Assembly: GCA_949130495.1 (NCBI GenBank)
Contig: OX422209.1
Span: forward strand, 694,634,757-694,698,756
Length of the DNA: 64,000 bases
Origin: Sambucus nigra
Taxonomy: Eukaryota; Streptophyta; Magnoliopsida; Dipsacales; Adoxaceae
Reading direction: 5' to 3'
This document shows positions 11,774 through 23,500 of the stretch, piece by piece (within the stretch, counting starts at the first letter, position 1; every line of letters begins with the position of its first letter). A model generated the notes under the pieces. That model saw only the letters and a program-made list of their open reading frames with translations, searched no databases and was not told the DNA's origin. The translations under genes were made by a program, and so were the position numbers.

Positions 11774-12399
11774 AGAGCAACCCTTATGGGTAATGTAAAC
11801 TTCTATATATGCGGTACACAGGTATGTTATGCGCAGGGTAAAAGTCCAAATTTAAACATTGCCAGGGTAAAAAATAACAAATTTAGAATTGAACTAGTTG
11901 GCTTTTTGTGGGACCCAGCTTAAGCGGAACATGATGTTCCGCGCAAGAAAGGAAGAAAAAAATACAAATAAAAGCCTTAAGTGGAACATCTTGTTCCGCC
12001 TAGGCAATTGAACAAAGTTTTCTTATTTGCATTTTGTACCCCATATGTTTGCAACGGCTTGATTAATGTATGGCAACGATTGATTTTTTTTTTAATGGCA
12101 GCGGCTTCCTTTTTTTTACAAATGGCAACGGATAAAAAAACAGATGATTTCGGGGTACCACATAATAACATAAGACCTTTGGGTAGGGAAAAGGAATTTT
12201 GGAAAACCCTTAAGCGGAACATGATGTTCCGCCCAAGGGGTTGGACTTTTCTAACATGTTTTGTTCTTTTAACTTCATACGGCGTAGTTTTATTCTTCAT
12301 ACCTCATATTTGCACTTGTCCGTAGCAATTTCGTTAGTTTTGATAGGATATTTTTGAACTAGTTAAGTGTAATTTTGGATTGCGCATAAGGGATTCTCT
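11774..12399. mobile_element. Small inverted-repeat element inserted in the DUF4283 relic
   Basis: The ends are inverted repeats: AGAGCAACCCTTATGGGTAA at 11774, and AGAGAATCCCTTATGCGCAA read on the minus strand from 12399. The DUF4283 reading pattern is interrupted exactly here and resumes after it. Inside are three near-copies of a 19-bp palindrome. Flanking 9-bp sequences match only partly, so the target duplication, if any, has decayed. A MULE-like MITE is possible; the family is unknown. Confidence 0.5.
11924..12232. repeat. Three copies of a 19-bp palindrome (GCGGAACATGATGTTCCGC)
   Basis: Copies lie at 11924-11942 and 12214-12232 (identical) and at 11981-11999 (GTGGAACATCTTGTTCCGC). Each is symmetric around its centre. 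The last copy is extended into a longer hairpin by CCCTTAAG on the left and CCCAAGGGG on the right. Confidence 0.85.
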
Positions 12400-12930
12400 T
12401 ATAGGTGTCATCCAGGAAGTATTAAGATAGAAGTGGGTGGGTTTACGAGTTGACAGTTTGGTCTGAAAAGATACTTTCACAGTATGTAGATCAGGGTGAA
12501 TCCTCTAGTGGGGTCGAGTTAATATCAAAGTCTACTACAAATGTGGTACGCTATCAAAAAGTGGAGGATCTTCATCTTCAGCTCGCTCTAGCGGTCTGCA
12601 AGTCACGTTTAGTCACTCCGGCGGTTGGCTCCAGCCCTACACCGTTGATGATCAGGTTGGCGGAGGAGCACTCACAGTCTTGGACGCTGCAAGGGTCGTT
12701 AACTTAGGAGTGGAAGCAGGTCTGGATAAGGGGCGAGTAACAGGTATAGGTAAGGCATCTGTGGTAGCAGCGGCAAAGCCAATCTTCGACGAGGTCGAAC
12801 TGGCCTTAAGCTCTTCGATCGTATATAACGGGAAGGATACAGTGCTCGAGGTAAAGAGTGGGGAGCCGTATTTAGCTGCTAAAAAGGTTATCGGTAAGGA
12901 TGTATAATGATAAAGTAGATAGGTGAGGAG

Positions 12931-13079
12931 CATTAAATGTGGGAAGAAAATAAAGGATGCTTTAGAGAAGGATATGTAGGTGTCAGATATAGCTTTACTT
13001 GGGTTTGATAATAGTGGGTCTTTGTCGTGAACAAATATCTTAGGTCAGATACCAGTAACGTTTTGACTTGTGAGTAGGG
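12931..13079. other. Short unassigned stretch
   Basis: No gene, RNA or recognisable repeat is visible. It may be a tail of the DUF4283 relic. Confidence 0.3.
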
Positions 13080-13277
13080 ATGGTCATAGACTTGAGTCCC
13101 GTTAAGTTTGTCCAGTCCGTTCAATAAAAAAAATAGGATTTGGTAAGGTGAATAGGCCTGCAAAGCAGACTTGACAAAATTTTATAGGCCCGAATTCTTT
13201 TTGGACGGACTTGGACATGAATTCTTAAGCCCGATGAAGTCCAGCCCCGACCCGAGACTCGAGAATTATATATATAA

Positions 13278-13396
<119 letters not shown>

Positions 13397-13744
13397 ATTT
13401 ATTAAAGCGTAAAACTACAAAGTAATAAATAAATATAAAGTGGGTAACTTTTATAAATATAAAAACATATACTAAGTCTTTTTATGTAGAGTGGAGAACT
13501 TTTATATATAGACTATGTAATATATAAAGTTTAAAACACGTTTTTAATTAAAAAAAGTTTGGAGTGATAATTCCATACTTTCATTTTTAGAACGGGTACG
13601 AATAGCAATGCATGCTCTGGTAAGGAGTGATAGTGCCTGATCAGCAAGGTTAACAGGGTGTAGGAGGAAATATGGGCAAGTTTAGAGAGGTTTGGGAGAG
13701 TATATGGGTGTGATTTGAGTTGAGGGATAAAATTTTGGGTTCTC

Positions 13745-15215
13745 TTATAAGAAGATGGCATTGGAATGATTTGGGAGTGGGTTGTGAGTAGTGTTTGGAT
13801 TAGGATTGGATGGTGGGGCAATGGTACCCCGATCAATTAGACCTTGGATTATGTTTCGAATGTGAAAGAATTGGTAACCGGTATAGCCATCAGTTTGGTG
13901 AAAGGCGCAATGGGCATCTGCATTGAAGTTTCTTGGAAGTGGATTTGGCAATGGACGGGGATCCAGGGGTTTGATAAGGTTTCGGCTTAACAGGGCTTGA
14001 TAAACTTTAGAGAGGGAAGCATGGAGCTCAGTGTGTTCCTTTCGGATTGGGACATGACATCTTTTTAGTGCCCACGAGTTGGTTGGTTGAGAGATGTTGT
14101 TGATGGTTGATGCTGCAGCATTGACAGCTTTATCACATTTTCTCGGAGTGAATTGTCCGGACACTTTCTTTGGTTCAACTTTTGTTTTAGCATGACCTTC
14201 CTCGATTTCTACTCCTGCTACTCTGAGATCTCAGAAGTGGGGATAGTATTATCCTCCCATTTTTGCTCGGACATGGGGTAAGAAGTTCTTCTTCACTGTG
14301 TTGACTTGTTCTTCTTCAGATGATCGATTGGTCATGGTGGTTGCTTTTTCCCTCCATCGGGATATGAAGTTACTGACTGATTCCCCAGAGTTCTGTTTGA
14401 GCAGTTCTAAATCACGATGGGTGACCTCAAGCTCTTCATTTTATTTGTATTGCAACATGAATTCTCAGGCTACATCCTCCCAGCTACGGATTTTGGATTC
14501 CTCGAGAGACAAAAACCATCGGAGGGCGCTATCCTTCAAAGTTTGCTAAAATAATTAGGCCATCACTTCTTCAGAATCCCGTAGGAGAATCATAGAATAG
14601 CGATAACTGCGAAGATGAACAATCGGGGGTCCACTTCCTCCAAATTTCTCGATATTTGACATCTTAAACTTCTCGGGTAACCTCGACTTAGGATAAGGAG
14701 ACATGTGGGTGTAGTCCATGTAATTTCCAGAGATTCTAACTTGGTCGAACTTCTTAGTTAGCATTTTGAGATGTTTTTCTACCTTGTTCATCTCTTCCTC
14801 TTTGGATCAATGATCATAGGCAAGTTATCCCCAGGCTGGGCAAGTTTTGGCATAGGAAGATGGGTAGGCGGTGGTCCATTAGCAAGAGGGGCACGTGGAG
14901 CGTGCTAATACTCTTTGAGAACCCAATAGGCTCCGGTAGACCCATAGCGCAAGGGAATAGGACATCGGGCTCTTGAGGAATAGGAACCTGGTTTCGTTGC
15001 ATCTCTAGGACCTCAGTCTGGAGGTTGTCAATCTTGGACACGAGCTGAGCTAAGACTGCCATCAGATTTGGATGCCCAACTGGTACTTGATCTGTGTTCT
15101 CCATGGAAAGCAGATGGATTCTGGACTCGGAAGAAGTAGTAGGGGAATGAACTAAATTTCGGGGTGATTTGACTACAGACCGAAGCCAATAAATATCCAG
15201 GCCAAGGGTGGGCAA
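13745..15215 (-). pseudogene. Degenerate Ty3/gypsy gag (Tat/Ogre-like) remnant
   Basis: The minus strand shows a gag-like order in several short frames. A Gln/Met-rich N-terminal piece (SKIDNLQTEVLEMQ, about 15020-15060) comes first. A segment with SRLPEKFKMSNIEKFGGSGP and HLRSYRYSM (about 14590-14690) matches the conserved start of the gypsy gag domain. Farther downstream, ADAHCAFHQTDGYTGYQFF and IIQGLIDRGTI with NPLPNH (about 13760-13930) match the conserved Cys/His segment of plant Tat-clade gag. Stops and frameshifts separate the pieces. Gag would package element RNA, but this copy is dead and no pol follows, so the element is truncated. Confidence 0.65.
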
Positions 15216-16439
15216 TTGACCTGATAAGGCTTAAAATGGGATTTATTTTTTTAAAAAGAAGAATGAAAATATTTTTGACATTTTTTTTTAGATTGAAGAA
15301 CAAAATATTTTTAGATTTTTGATAAAGAAGGGAGAAATGTCTTTGGATTTTTTGATAAAGAAGGGAGAAGTATTTTTGGATTTTTGATAAAGAAGGGAGA
15401 AATGTTTTTGGATTTTTGATAAAGGAAGGAGAAATATTTTGGGAGACGAGTCTCCACATGATTATTATAATTATTATGTTCTCACTTGTATTAAATTCTC
15501 TTAAATGCAAAATAAAATGATGGATGGGACCTGAGCTTGGAAAAGTTGGGTTTGTAACATATGCAAAGCTATGGTTGGACTTGTGACCATGCTCACGGGT
15601 AGGGTCCCGTTTTAAAAATGCGCAAAAATTTAGGCGACAGACCGACTCGAAATTTCGACAGAGTTTCAGGTCGAAAACAGCAATCTAACATGTGTATCCT
15701 AGGCTTGACACCTATATGTGGGTATGTGGTTGTTTTGGTGAATTAGAAAAGGCTCCCCCCCTTTGGCATGACTTCCACGATATACGTCTTACTTTTGAGG
15801 GCAATCGGTATGTGTGGACATGACATTTGATATACCTGAGTGTACATGAATCGCCTTGCTATATACCTCGTGGGGATGGTACGTGCGACAGCGAATTCGA
15901 TATACTTAGCGTACGTGAACGAGTTCCCTGCGATATACCTCCCGTCATCACTTTGGTCAAGCGGTACGATGCGGGGGAACCGTTCGATACGTGTCGATGG
16001 TACTTGGCCAATGGAAGGTGAGAGTCATATCGCTTAGGCTAACTGCGCCCTACCGAACAAGCGCCCATTAGGAAGTGACGCTTCAGTTACTGGACAAAAT
16101 TTGGTAAATAACAATGCTCTTTGGTGATGTCGTGTGAATCATGCATGATTCTCTTATTAGTATCTTATGATAAGAGTATCTTTCTTGATCATGCCAAACA
16201 GGGAGCAAAGTCCAAGAACCAAGGGTATACCAAGTATGGATGGTGATGCGTGCAACATGTCAATATATGTGATCCTAGGTGCACGTGGTGCGAAGTGTAC
16301 ATAGTGAATATAAGTGTGTGAAGAGAAGCATAAGCATGAGGTACACATGAAAAAGGGGAACATGCAAAGTAGGGTAGTATATAAGAAAATAAAACACCCA
16401 TGTAAATAGAGTCTAGCCCTCATATAAAAACGTCCCCAT
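15216..16439 (-). other. Probable leader region of the Ty3/gypsy relic
   Basis: This region between the LTR-like sequence and the gag remnant holds no gene. At 15290-15440 a purine-rich AAAGAAGGGAGAAATGTTTTTGG-like unit repeats four times. At about 15826-15945 two diverged copies of a roughly 75-bp unit (GATATACCTGAGTGTACATG versus GATATACTTAGCGTACGTGA) are in tandem. Leader assignment is from position only. Confidence 0.4.
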
Positions 16440-17114
16440 TGGAGTCGCCACTGTGGCCATCCCCGATCCTCGCGGAGAGAGAGAGGAGGGTTCATCACAC
16501 ACAGTTAGAGGATCTTGGTCCTACGCATCCCTCTCGGGAGAGATTTGGCCGTCGTCGGCAATGTGTGAGGTGAAAAATGTAGAGAGATGGAGTCGCCAGT
16601 CTATTTTACACAAAACAGACAAAAGAAGGTGGAGCCATCCCGAAGGACAGCATCCAAAGACATACTGATACATATGAAACCAAAATTGATTCGAAAAAGG
16701 TTCGGAGGCTAAGTTACGAAATGGGAAGGTGTTAGGCACCCATTCCGCCCCTGCGGTTTCTCATGGATTGTTGTTATTTTCCTCTATTTCCCCATGATAT
16801 GTGTGCATGTGTATATGTAGTGGAGATAGGAGTCATCGACTTGTATCATGGAAGAGATAAAGCGAGTCATCCGTAGGAATGTTCCTAAAAATAATATTAG
16901 AAAATAGGATTTATACGATTATCATAGCATTGATCGTTATAATGGAACGATAATGCATATGGAATAATACGCCACTAAGAACAAATATATGTATATGCAA
17001 ATATATATAATCTAAGAGAATTAAGTTAAAGAATTAGAAAAATAGAAAATGGAAAAAAAAAAGAAATAGGACTCGAGTCTCGGGTTTTACCCCGAGACGC
17101 CTATGTAGCCTATA
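16440..17114 (-). mobile_element. LTR-like and primer-site region of the Ty3/gypsy relic
   Basis: On the minus strand, GTGGCGACTCCAATGGGGAC at about 16435-16455 resembles the LTR end and primer-site region of plant Tat/Ogre elements. A second TGGCGACTCC-type site lies at about 16590. The stretch around 16700-16760 (on the plus strand GTTACGAAATGGGAAGGTGT followed by TAGGCACCCATTCCG) is a motif I associate with LTRs of such elements. The CACTA-type terminus at 17115 interrupts this region. The second LTR is not in view. Confidence 0.5.
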
Positions 17115-17230
17115 CACTACACCAAAAACAACAATTTGGCACATCCTGATATTAAAAATCTGGCACAGTTTAAAACTGTGCCAGATTTTGGCACGGTTTA
17201 ATAGAAATTTGGCACTGTTTAAAAGTGTGC
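17115..17230 (+). repeat. Left terminal inverted repeat and subterminal palindromes
   Basis: CACTA at 17115-17119 follows GCCTATA, so ATA (17112-17114) is the expected 3-bp target duplication. Palindromes GCACAGTTTAAAACTGTGC (17163-17181) and GCACTGTTTAAAAGTGTGC (17212-17230) follow, with a half-site GCACGGTTTA at 17191. Confidence 0.75.
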
Positions 17231-17542
17231 CAAAATTCAGCATGCTTAACTAAAATATAAAATGCCCTAAAAAATACCAATCTTTCCATTTTTTTAGTCT
17301 CTCGCTATATTCTCTCTCATTCTTTGGTCTCCCGCTCCATCTCACTCCCTCTCTCATGCTCGTCTCTCATTTCTCTCATCGCCATATCTCTCATCACTGA
17401 CCTCCCCATCGTCTCCCACCTCCACCCAACTGGTAACTCTCTTCTCGATCTCGTTTTCATTTCTCTAATATTAAAAGGCTAAGACATCATGACTTTTAGA
17501 TCTTGGAGTTGGTGTATAAAGCTGAATTAATTTTGGTTCTGC
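17231..17542 (+). other. Left internal segment with pyrimidine-rich leader
   Basis: From about 17298 to 17470 the plus strand is rich in TC tracts (CTCTCTCATTCTTTGGTCTC and similar), resembling a plant 5' leader. A matching TC-rich stretch lies on the minus strand at 63715-63790 at the other end. No convincing ATG-initiated gene follows before the satellite starts. Confidence 0.5.
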
Positions 17543-20500
17543 TCCTACGGGGTCGTTTGGGGGCTGGTTTGGGTTTTCACCATTTAACGAATTATTTTTA
17601 AGTCTTAAGTGTGATTTTTGCAAATTATCGTCATACTCTCAAACCGGGAGACCCGGGACAACGCGGTCAATTCCTACAAGTTACATTGGTCCCGTGCGAG
17701 GTGTTCGTGCCTCCTACGGGGTTGTTTGGGGCTGGTTTGGGTTTTCACCCTTTAATGACATGTTTTTAACTCTAAGTGTGATTTTTGCAAATTATCGTCA
17801 TACTCTCAAATCGGGAGACCCGGGACTACGCGGTGAGTTCTTACAAGTAACATTGGTCCCGTGCGCGGTGTTCGTGACTCCGATGGGGTCGTTTGGGGGA
17901 TGGTTTGGGTTTTCACACTTTAATGGCATGTTTTTAACTCTAAGTGGGATTTTTATAAATTATCGTCACACTCTCAAACTTTGAGACTCGAGACTACGCG
18001 GTCAGTTCCTACAAGTTACATTGGTCCCGTGCGAGGTGTTCGTTCCTCCTACGGGGTTGTTTGGGTGACGGTTTGGGTTTTCACCCTTTAACGGCATGTT
18101 TTTAACTCTAAGTATGATTTTTTAAAACTATCGTCATACACTCAAACCGCGAGACCCAGGACTACGACGTCAGTTCCTACAAGTTACATTGGTCTCGTAC
18201 GAGGTGTTCGTGCCTCTACGGGGTCGTTTTGGGGGCTGATTTGGGTTTTCACCCTTTAACGACTTGTTTTTAAGTTAATGTGAGATTTTTGCAAATTATC
18301 ATCATATTTTCAAATTGGGAGACCCGAGAATACGCGGTCAGTTCCTTAAAGTTATACTAGTCTCGTGCGTGGTGTTCGTGCCTCCAACGGGGTAATTTTG
18401 GGGCTGGTTTGGGTTTTCACCATTTAACGGCATGTTTTTAACTCTAAGTGTGATTTATGCAAATTATTGTCCTATTCTAAAACCGTAAGACCCGGGACTA
18501 CGCGGTCAGTTCCTATAAGTTACATTGGTCCCGTGCGAGGTGTTCGTGCCTCCTACGGGGTTGTTTGGGGGGTGGTTTGGGTTTTCACCCTTTAACGACT
18601 CTAAGTGTGATTTTTGCAAATTATCGTCATACTCTCAAACCGCAAGACCCAGGTCCACGCGGTCAGTTCTTACAAGTTCCATTAGTCCCGAGCGAGGTGT
18701 TCGTGCCTCCTACGGAGTCGTTTGGGGGCTGGTTTGGGTTTTCACCCTTTAACGGCTTGTTATTAAGTCAAAGTGTGATTTTTGCAAATTATCGTCATAC
18801 TCTCAAACTGAGAGACCCGGGACTACGCGGTCAATTCCTACAAGTTACATTGGTCCCGTGCGAGGTGTTCGTGCCTCCTACGGGGTCGTTTAGGGGTTGG
18901 TTTGGGTTTTCACCCTTTAACGGCTTATTATTAAGTCAAAGTGTAAATTATCGTCATACTCTCAAACCTGGAGACCCGGGACTACGCGGTCAGTTCCTAC
19001 AAGTTACATTGGTCCCGCCCGAGGTGTTCGTGCCTCCTACGGGGTCGTTTGGGGGATGGTTTGGGTTTTCACCCTTTAACGGCATGTTTTTAACTCTAAC
19101 TGTGGTTTTTGCAAATTATTGTCATATTCTCAAATAGGGAGACTCCGGACGACGCTGTTAGTTCCTAAAAGTTACATTGGTCCCGTGCGAGGTGTTAGTG
19201 CCTCCTACGGGGTCATTTGGGGGCTGGTTTGGGTTTTCACCCTTTAACGGCTTGTTTTTAAGTCTTAAGTGTGATTTTTGCAAATTATCATCATACTCTC
19301 AAACCGGGAGACCCGTGACTACGCGGTGCGTTCTTACAAGTAACATTGGTCCCGTGTGAGGTGTTCGTGCCTCCTACAGCGTCGTTTGGGAGCTGGTTTG
19401 GGTTTTCACCCTCTAACGGCATGTTTTTAACTGTAAGTGTGATTTTGGCAAATTATCGTCATACTCTCAAACTGGGAGTCCCGGGACTACGCGGTCAGTT
19501 CCTACAAGTTACATTGGTCCCGTGCGCGTTCGTGCCTCCTATGGGGTCGTTTGGGGGATGGTTTGGGTTTTCAGCCTTTAACGGCATGATTTTAACTCTA
19601 GGTGTGATTTTTGCAAATTATCATCACACTCTCAAACCGTGAGACCCGGAACTACGAGGTCAGTTCCTAAAAGTTGCATTGGTCCCGTGCGAGGTGTTTC
19701 TACTTCCTACGGGGTCGTTTGGGGGATGGTTTGGGTTTTCACACTTTAATGGCATGATTTTAATTCTAAGTGTGATTTTTATAAACTATCGTCATACTCT
19801 CAAACCGCGAGACTAAGGACTACGGCGTCAGTGCCTACAAGTTACATTGGTCCCGTGCGAGGTGTTCGTGCCTCCTACGGGGTCGTTTGGGGGCTGGTGT
19901 GGGATTTTAACTCTAAGTGTGATTTTTACAAATTATCATCACACTCTCAAACCGCGAGACCCGGGACTACGAGGTCAGTTCCTAGAAGTTACATTGGTCA
20001 CGTGCGAGGTGTTCTGCCTCCTACGAGGTTCTTTGGGGGGTGGTTTGGGTTTTAACCCTTTAACGACATCTTTTTAACTTAAAGTGTGAGTTTTGCAAAT
20101 TATCGTCACTCTTAAACCGCGAGACCCGGGTCTATGCGGTCAGTTCCTACAAGTTCCATTGGTCCCGTGCGAGGTGTTCGTGCCTCCTACGGGGTCGTTT
20201 GGGAGGTGGTGTGGGTTTTCACCCTTTAACGGCTTGTTATAAAGTCAAATTATGATTTTTGCAAATTATTATCATGCTCTCAAACCGGGAGACCCGGGTC
20301 TACGCGGTCAGTTTCTTCACGTTATATTGGTCCTGTGCGAGGTGTTCGTGCATCCTACGGGGTCGTTTGGGCACTGGTTTGGGTTTTCACCCTTTAGCGG
20401 TATGTTTTACACTCTAGGTGTGATTTTTGCTAATTATTGTCATGCTCTGAAACCGGGAGACCCGGGACTACGCGGTCAATTTCTACAACTGATATTGGTC

Positions 20501-23500
20501 CCGTGTGAGGTGTTCGTGCCTCCTACGGGGTCATTTGGGGGCTGGTTTGGGTTTTCACCCTTTAATGGCTTATTTTTAAGTCAAAGTGTGATTTTTACAA
20601 ATTATCGTCATACTCTCAAACCGGGAGACTCGGGAATACGCGATCAGTTCCTTAAAGTTATACTGGTCTCGTGCGTGGTGTTCGTGCCTCCTATGGGTCA
20701 TTTTTGGGCTGGTTTGGGTTTTCACCCTTTAATGGCATGTTTATAACTCTAAGTGTGATTTTTGCAAATGATCATCATACTCTCAAATCGGGAGACCCTG
20801 TACTACGCGGTTAGTTACTACAAGTTACATTGGTCCAGTGCGAGGTGTCCGCGCCTCTTACGGGGTCATTTGGAGGCTGGTTTGGGTTTTCACCCTTTAA
20901 CGGCTTGTTATTAAGTCAAAGTGTGATTTTTACAAATTATCGTCATACTCTCAAATCGGGAGACCCGGGTCTACGCGGTCAGTTCCTACAAGTTCCACTG
21001 GACCCGTGCGAGGTGTTCGTGCCTGCTACGAGGTCGTTTGGGGGCTGGTTTGGGATTTCCCCTTTTAACGGCTTTTTATAAAGTCAAAGTGTGATTTTTG
21101 CAAATTATCGTCATACTCTCAAACCGGGAGACCCGGGATTACGCGGTCAGTTCCTACAAGTTACATTGGTCCCGTGCGAGGTGTTCGTGTCTCTTACGGG
21201 ATCGTTTGGGGGCTGGTTTGGGTTTTCACCCTTTAATGGCATGTTTTTAACTCTAAGTATGATTTTTTTAAATTATCGTCATACTCTGAAATCGGGAGAC
21301 CCGGGACTACGCGATCAGTTTTTACAAGTTACATTGGTCCCGTGCGAGGTGTTCGTGCCTCCTACGGGGTCGTTTGGGGGCTAGTTTTGGTTTTCACCCT
21401 TTGACGACATGTGTTTAACTCTGTTATTTTTGCAAATTGCCATCATATTCTCAAACTGGGAGACTCAGGACTACGAGGTCAGTTCCTACAAGTTACATTG
21501 GTCGTGTGCGAGCTGATCGTGCCTCCTACGGGGTCGTTTGAGGGCTTGGTTGGGTTTTCACTATTTAACGGCTTGTTTTTAAGTCAAAGTGTGATTTTTA
21601 CAAATTATCATCATACTCTCAAACCGGGAGACTCGGGACTATGCGGTCAGTTCCTACAAGTTATATTGGTCCCGTTCGAGGTGTTCGTGCCTCTTACGGG
21701 GTCATTTGGGGGCCAATTTGGGTTTTCACCCTTTAACAGCATGTTTTTAACTCTAAGTGTTATTTTTGCAAATGATCATCATATTCTCAAATCGGGAGAC
21801 CCGGGACTGCATGGTCAGTTCCTATAAGTTACATTGGTCCCGTGCGAGGTGTTCGTGCCTCCTACGGGGTTGTTTATGGGCTTGTTTGGGTTTTCACCCT
21901 TTAACGGCTTATTTTTAAGTCTAAGTGTGATTTCTGCAAATTATTGTCATACTCTCAAACCAGGAGACTCGGGACAACGCGATCGGTTCCTACAAGTTCC
22001 ATTGGTCCCGTGCGAGGTGTTCAGGCCTCCTATGGGATAGTTTGGGGGCTGGTTTGGGTTTTCACCCTTTAATGGCATGTTTATAACTCGAAGTGTGATT
22101 TTTGCAAATTATCATCATACTCTCAAATCGGGAGACCCGGGACTACGCGGTCAGTTACTACAAGTTACATTGGTCCCGTGCGAGGTGTTCGCGCCTCTTA
22201 CGGGGTCGTTTGGAGGCTGGTTTGGGTTTTCAACCTTTAACGGCATGTTATTAAGTCAAAGTGTGATTTTTACAAATTATCATCATACTCTCAAATCGGG
22301 AGACCCGGGACTATGCCGTCAGTTCCTACAAGTTACATTGGCCCCGTCCGAGGTGTTCGTGCTTCCTACGGGGTCATTTGGGGGATGGTTTGGGTTTTCA
22401 CCCTTTAACGTCATGTTTTTAACTCTAAGTGTGATTCTTATAAATTATCGTCATATTCTCAAACCGGGTGACTCGGGACAATGCGATCAGTTCCTAACAG
22501 TTACATTGGTCCCGTGCGACGTGTTCGTGCCTCCTACGGGGTCGTTTGGGGGCTGGTTTGGGTTTTCACCCTTTAACGACTTGTTTTAAGTCTTAAGTGT
22601 GATTTTTGCAAATTATCATCATACTCTCAAACCGGGAGACCCGGGACTACGCGATGAGTTCTTACAAGTTACATTGGTCCCATGCGAGGTGTTCGTTCCT
22701 CCTACGGTGTCGTTTGGGGGCTGGTTTGGGTTTTCACCCTCTAACGACATGTTTTTAACTCTAACTGTGATTTTTGCAAATTATCGTCATACTCTCAAAC
22801 CTGGAGACCCGGGACTACGCGGTCAGTTCCTACAAGTTACATTGATCCCGCTCGAGGTGTTTGTGCCTCCTACGGGGTCGTTTGGGGGCTGGTTTGGGTT
22901 TTCACCCTTTAATGGCATGTTTTTAAGTCTTAAGTGTGAGTTTTGCAAATTATCATCATATTCTCAAACCGGGAGACCCGGGACTACGCGGTCAAATCCT
23001 ACAAGTTACATTGGTCCCGTGCGCGGTGTCCGTGCCTCCTATGGGGTCGTTTGGGGGATGGTTTGGGTTTTCAGCCATTAATGGCATGTTTTTAACACTA
23101 AGTGTGATTTTTACAAATTATTCTCACACTCTCAAACTGCGAGACCCGAGGTTATGCGGTGAGTTCCTAGAATTTACATTGGTCCCGTGCGAGGTGTTCG
23201 TGCCTCCTACGGGGTTGTTTGGGGGATGGTTTGGGTTTTCACCCTTTAACGGCATGTTTTTAACTCTAAGTATGATTTTTGCAAACTATAGTCATACTCT
23301 CAAACCGCGAGACCAAGGACAAGGACGTCAGTTCCTACAAGTTACATTGGCCCCGTGCGAGGTATTCGTGCCTCCTATGGGGTCGTTTGGGGGCTGGTGT
23401 GGGTTTTCACCCATTAACGGCTTATTTTTAAGTCAAAGTGTGATTTTTGCAAATTATCGTCATACTCTCAATTCGGGAGATTCGGGACTACGCGGTCAGT

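Larger units (their letters stand above)
11299..12930 (+). pseudogene. Decayed DUF4283-type LINE ORF1 relic
   Basis: The plus strand retains the pattern of plant LINE ORF1 / DUF4283 proteins. It has SLEKLKLWAIDKWRHIGETE at about 11400-11460, then WIRIMGLLFHLWGG followed after a frameshift by IGDLCGGFVRMDEA and WDRLLVKA at about 11625-11772. After an insertion at 11774-12399 the pattern resumes with KIEVGGFTS and LTVWSEKILSQYV near 12425-12485. A further coding-like stretch follows to 12906. These ORF1 proteins are RNA-binding partners of the LINE reverse transcriptase. Stops and frameshifts inactivate the copy, and no RT domain follows. Family assignment is from remembered motif patterns; the piece after 12500 is less certain. 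Confidence 0.65.

Noticed and set aside
15827..16037. Two overlapping 64-65 aa plus-strand frames
   Set aside because: They lie in a diverged tandem duplication within the gypsy leader, and neither resembles a known protein.
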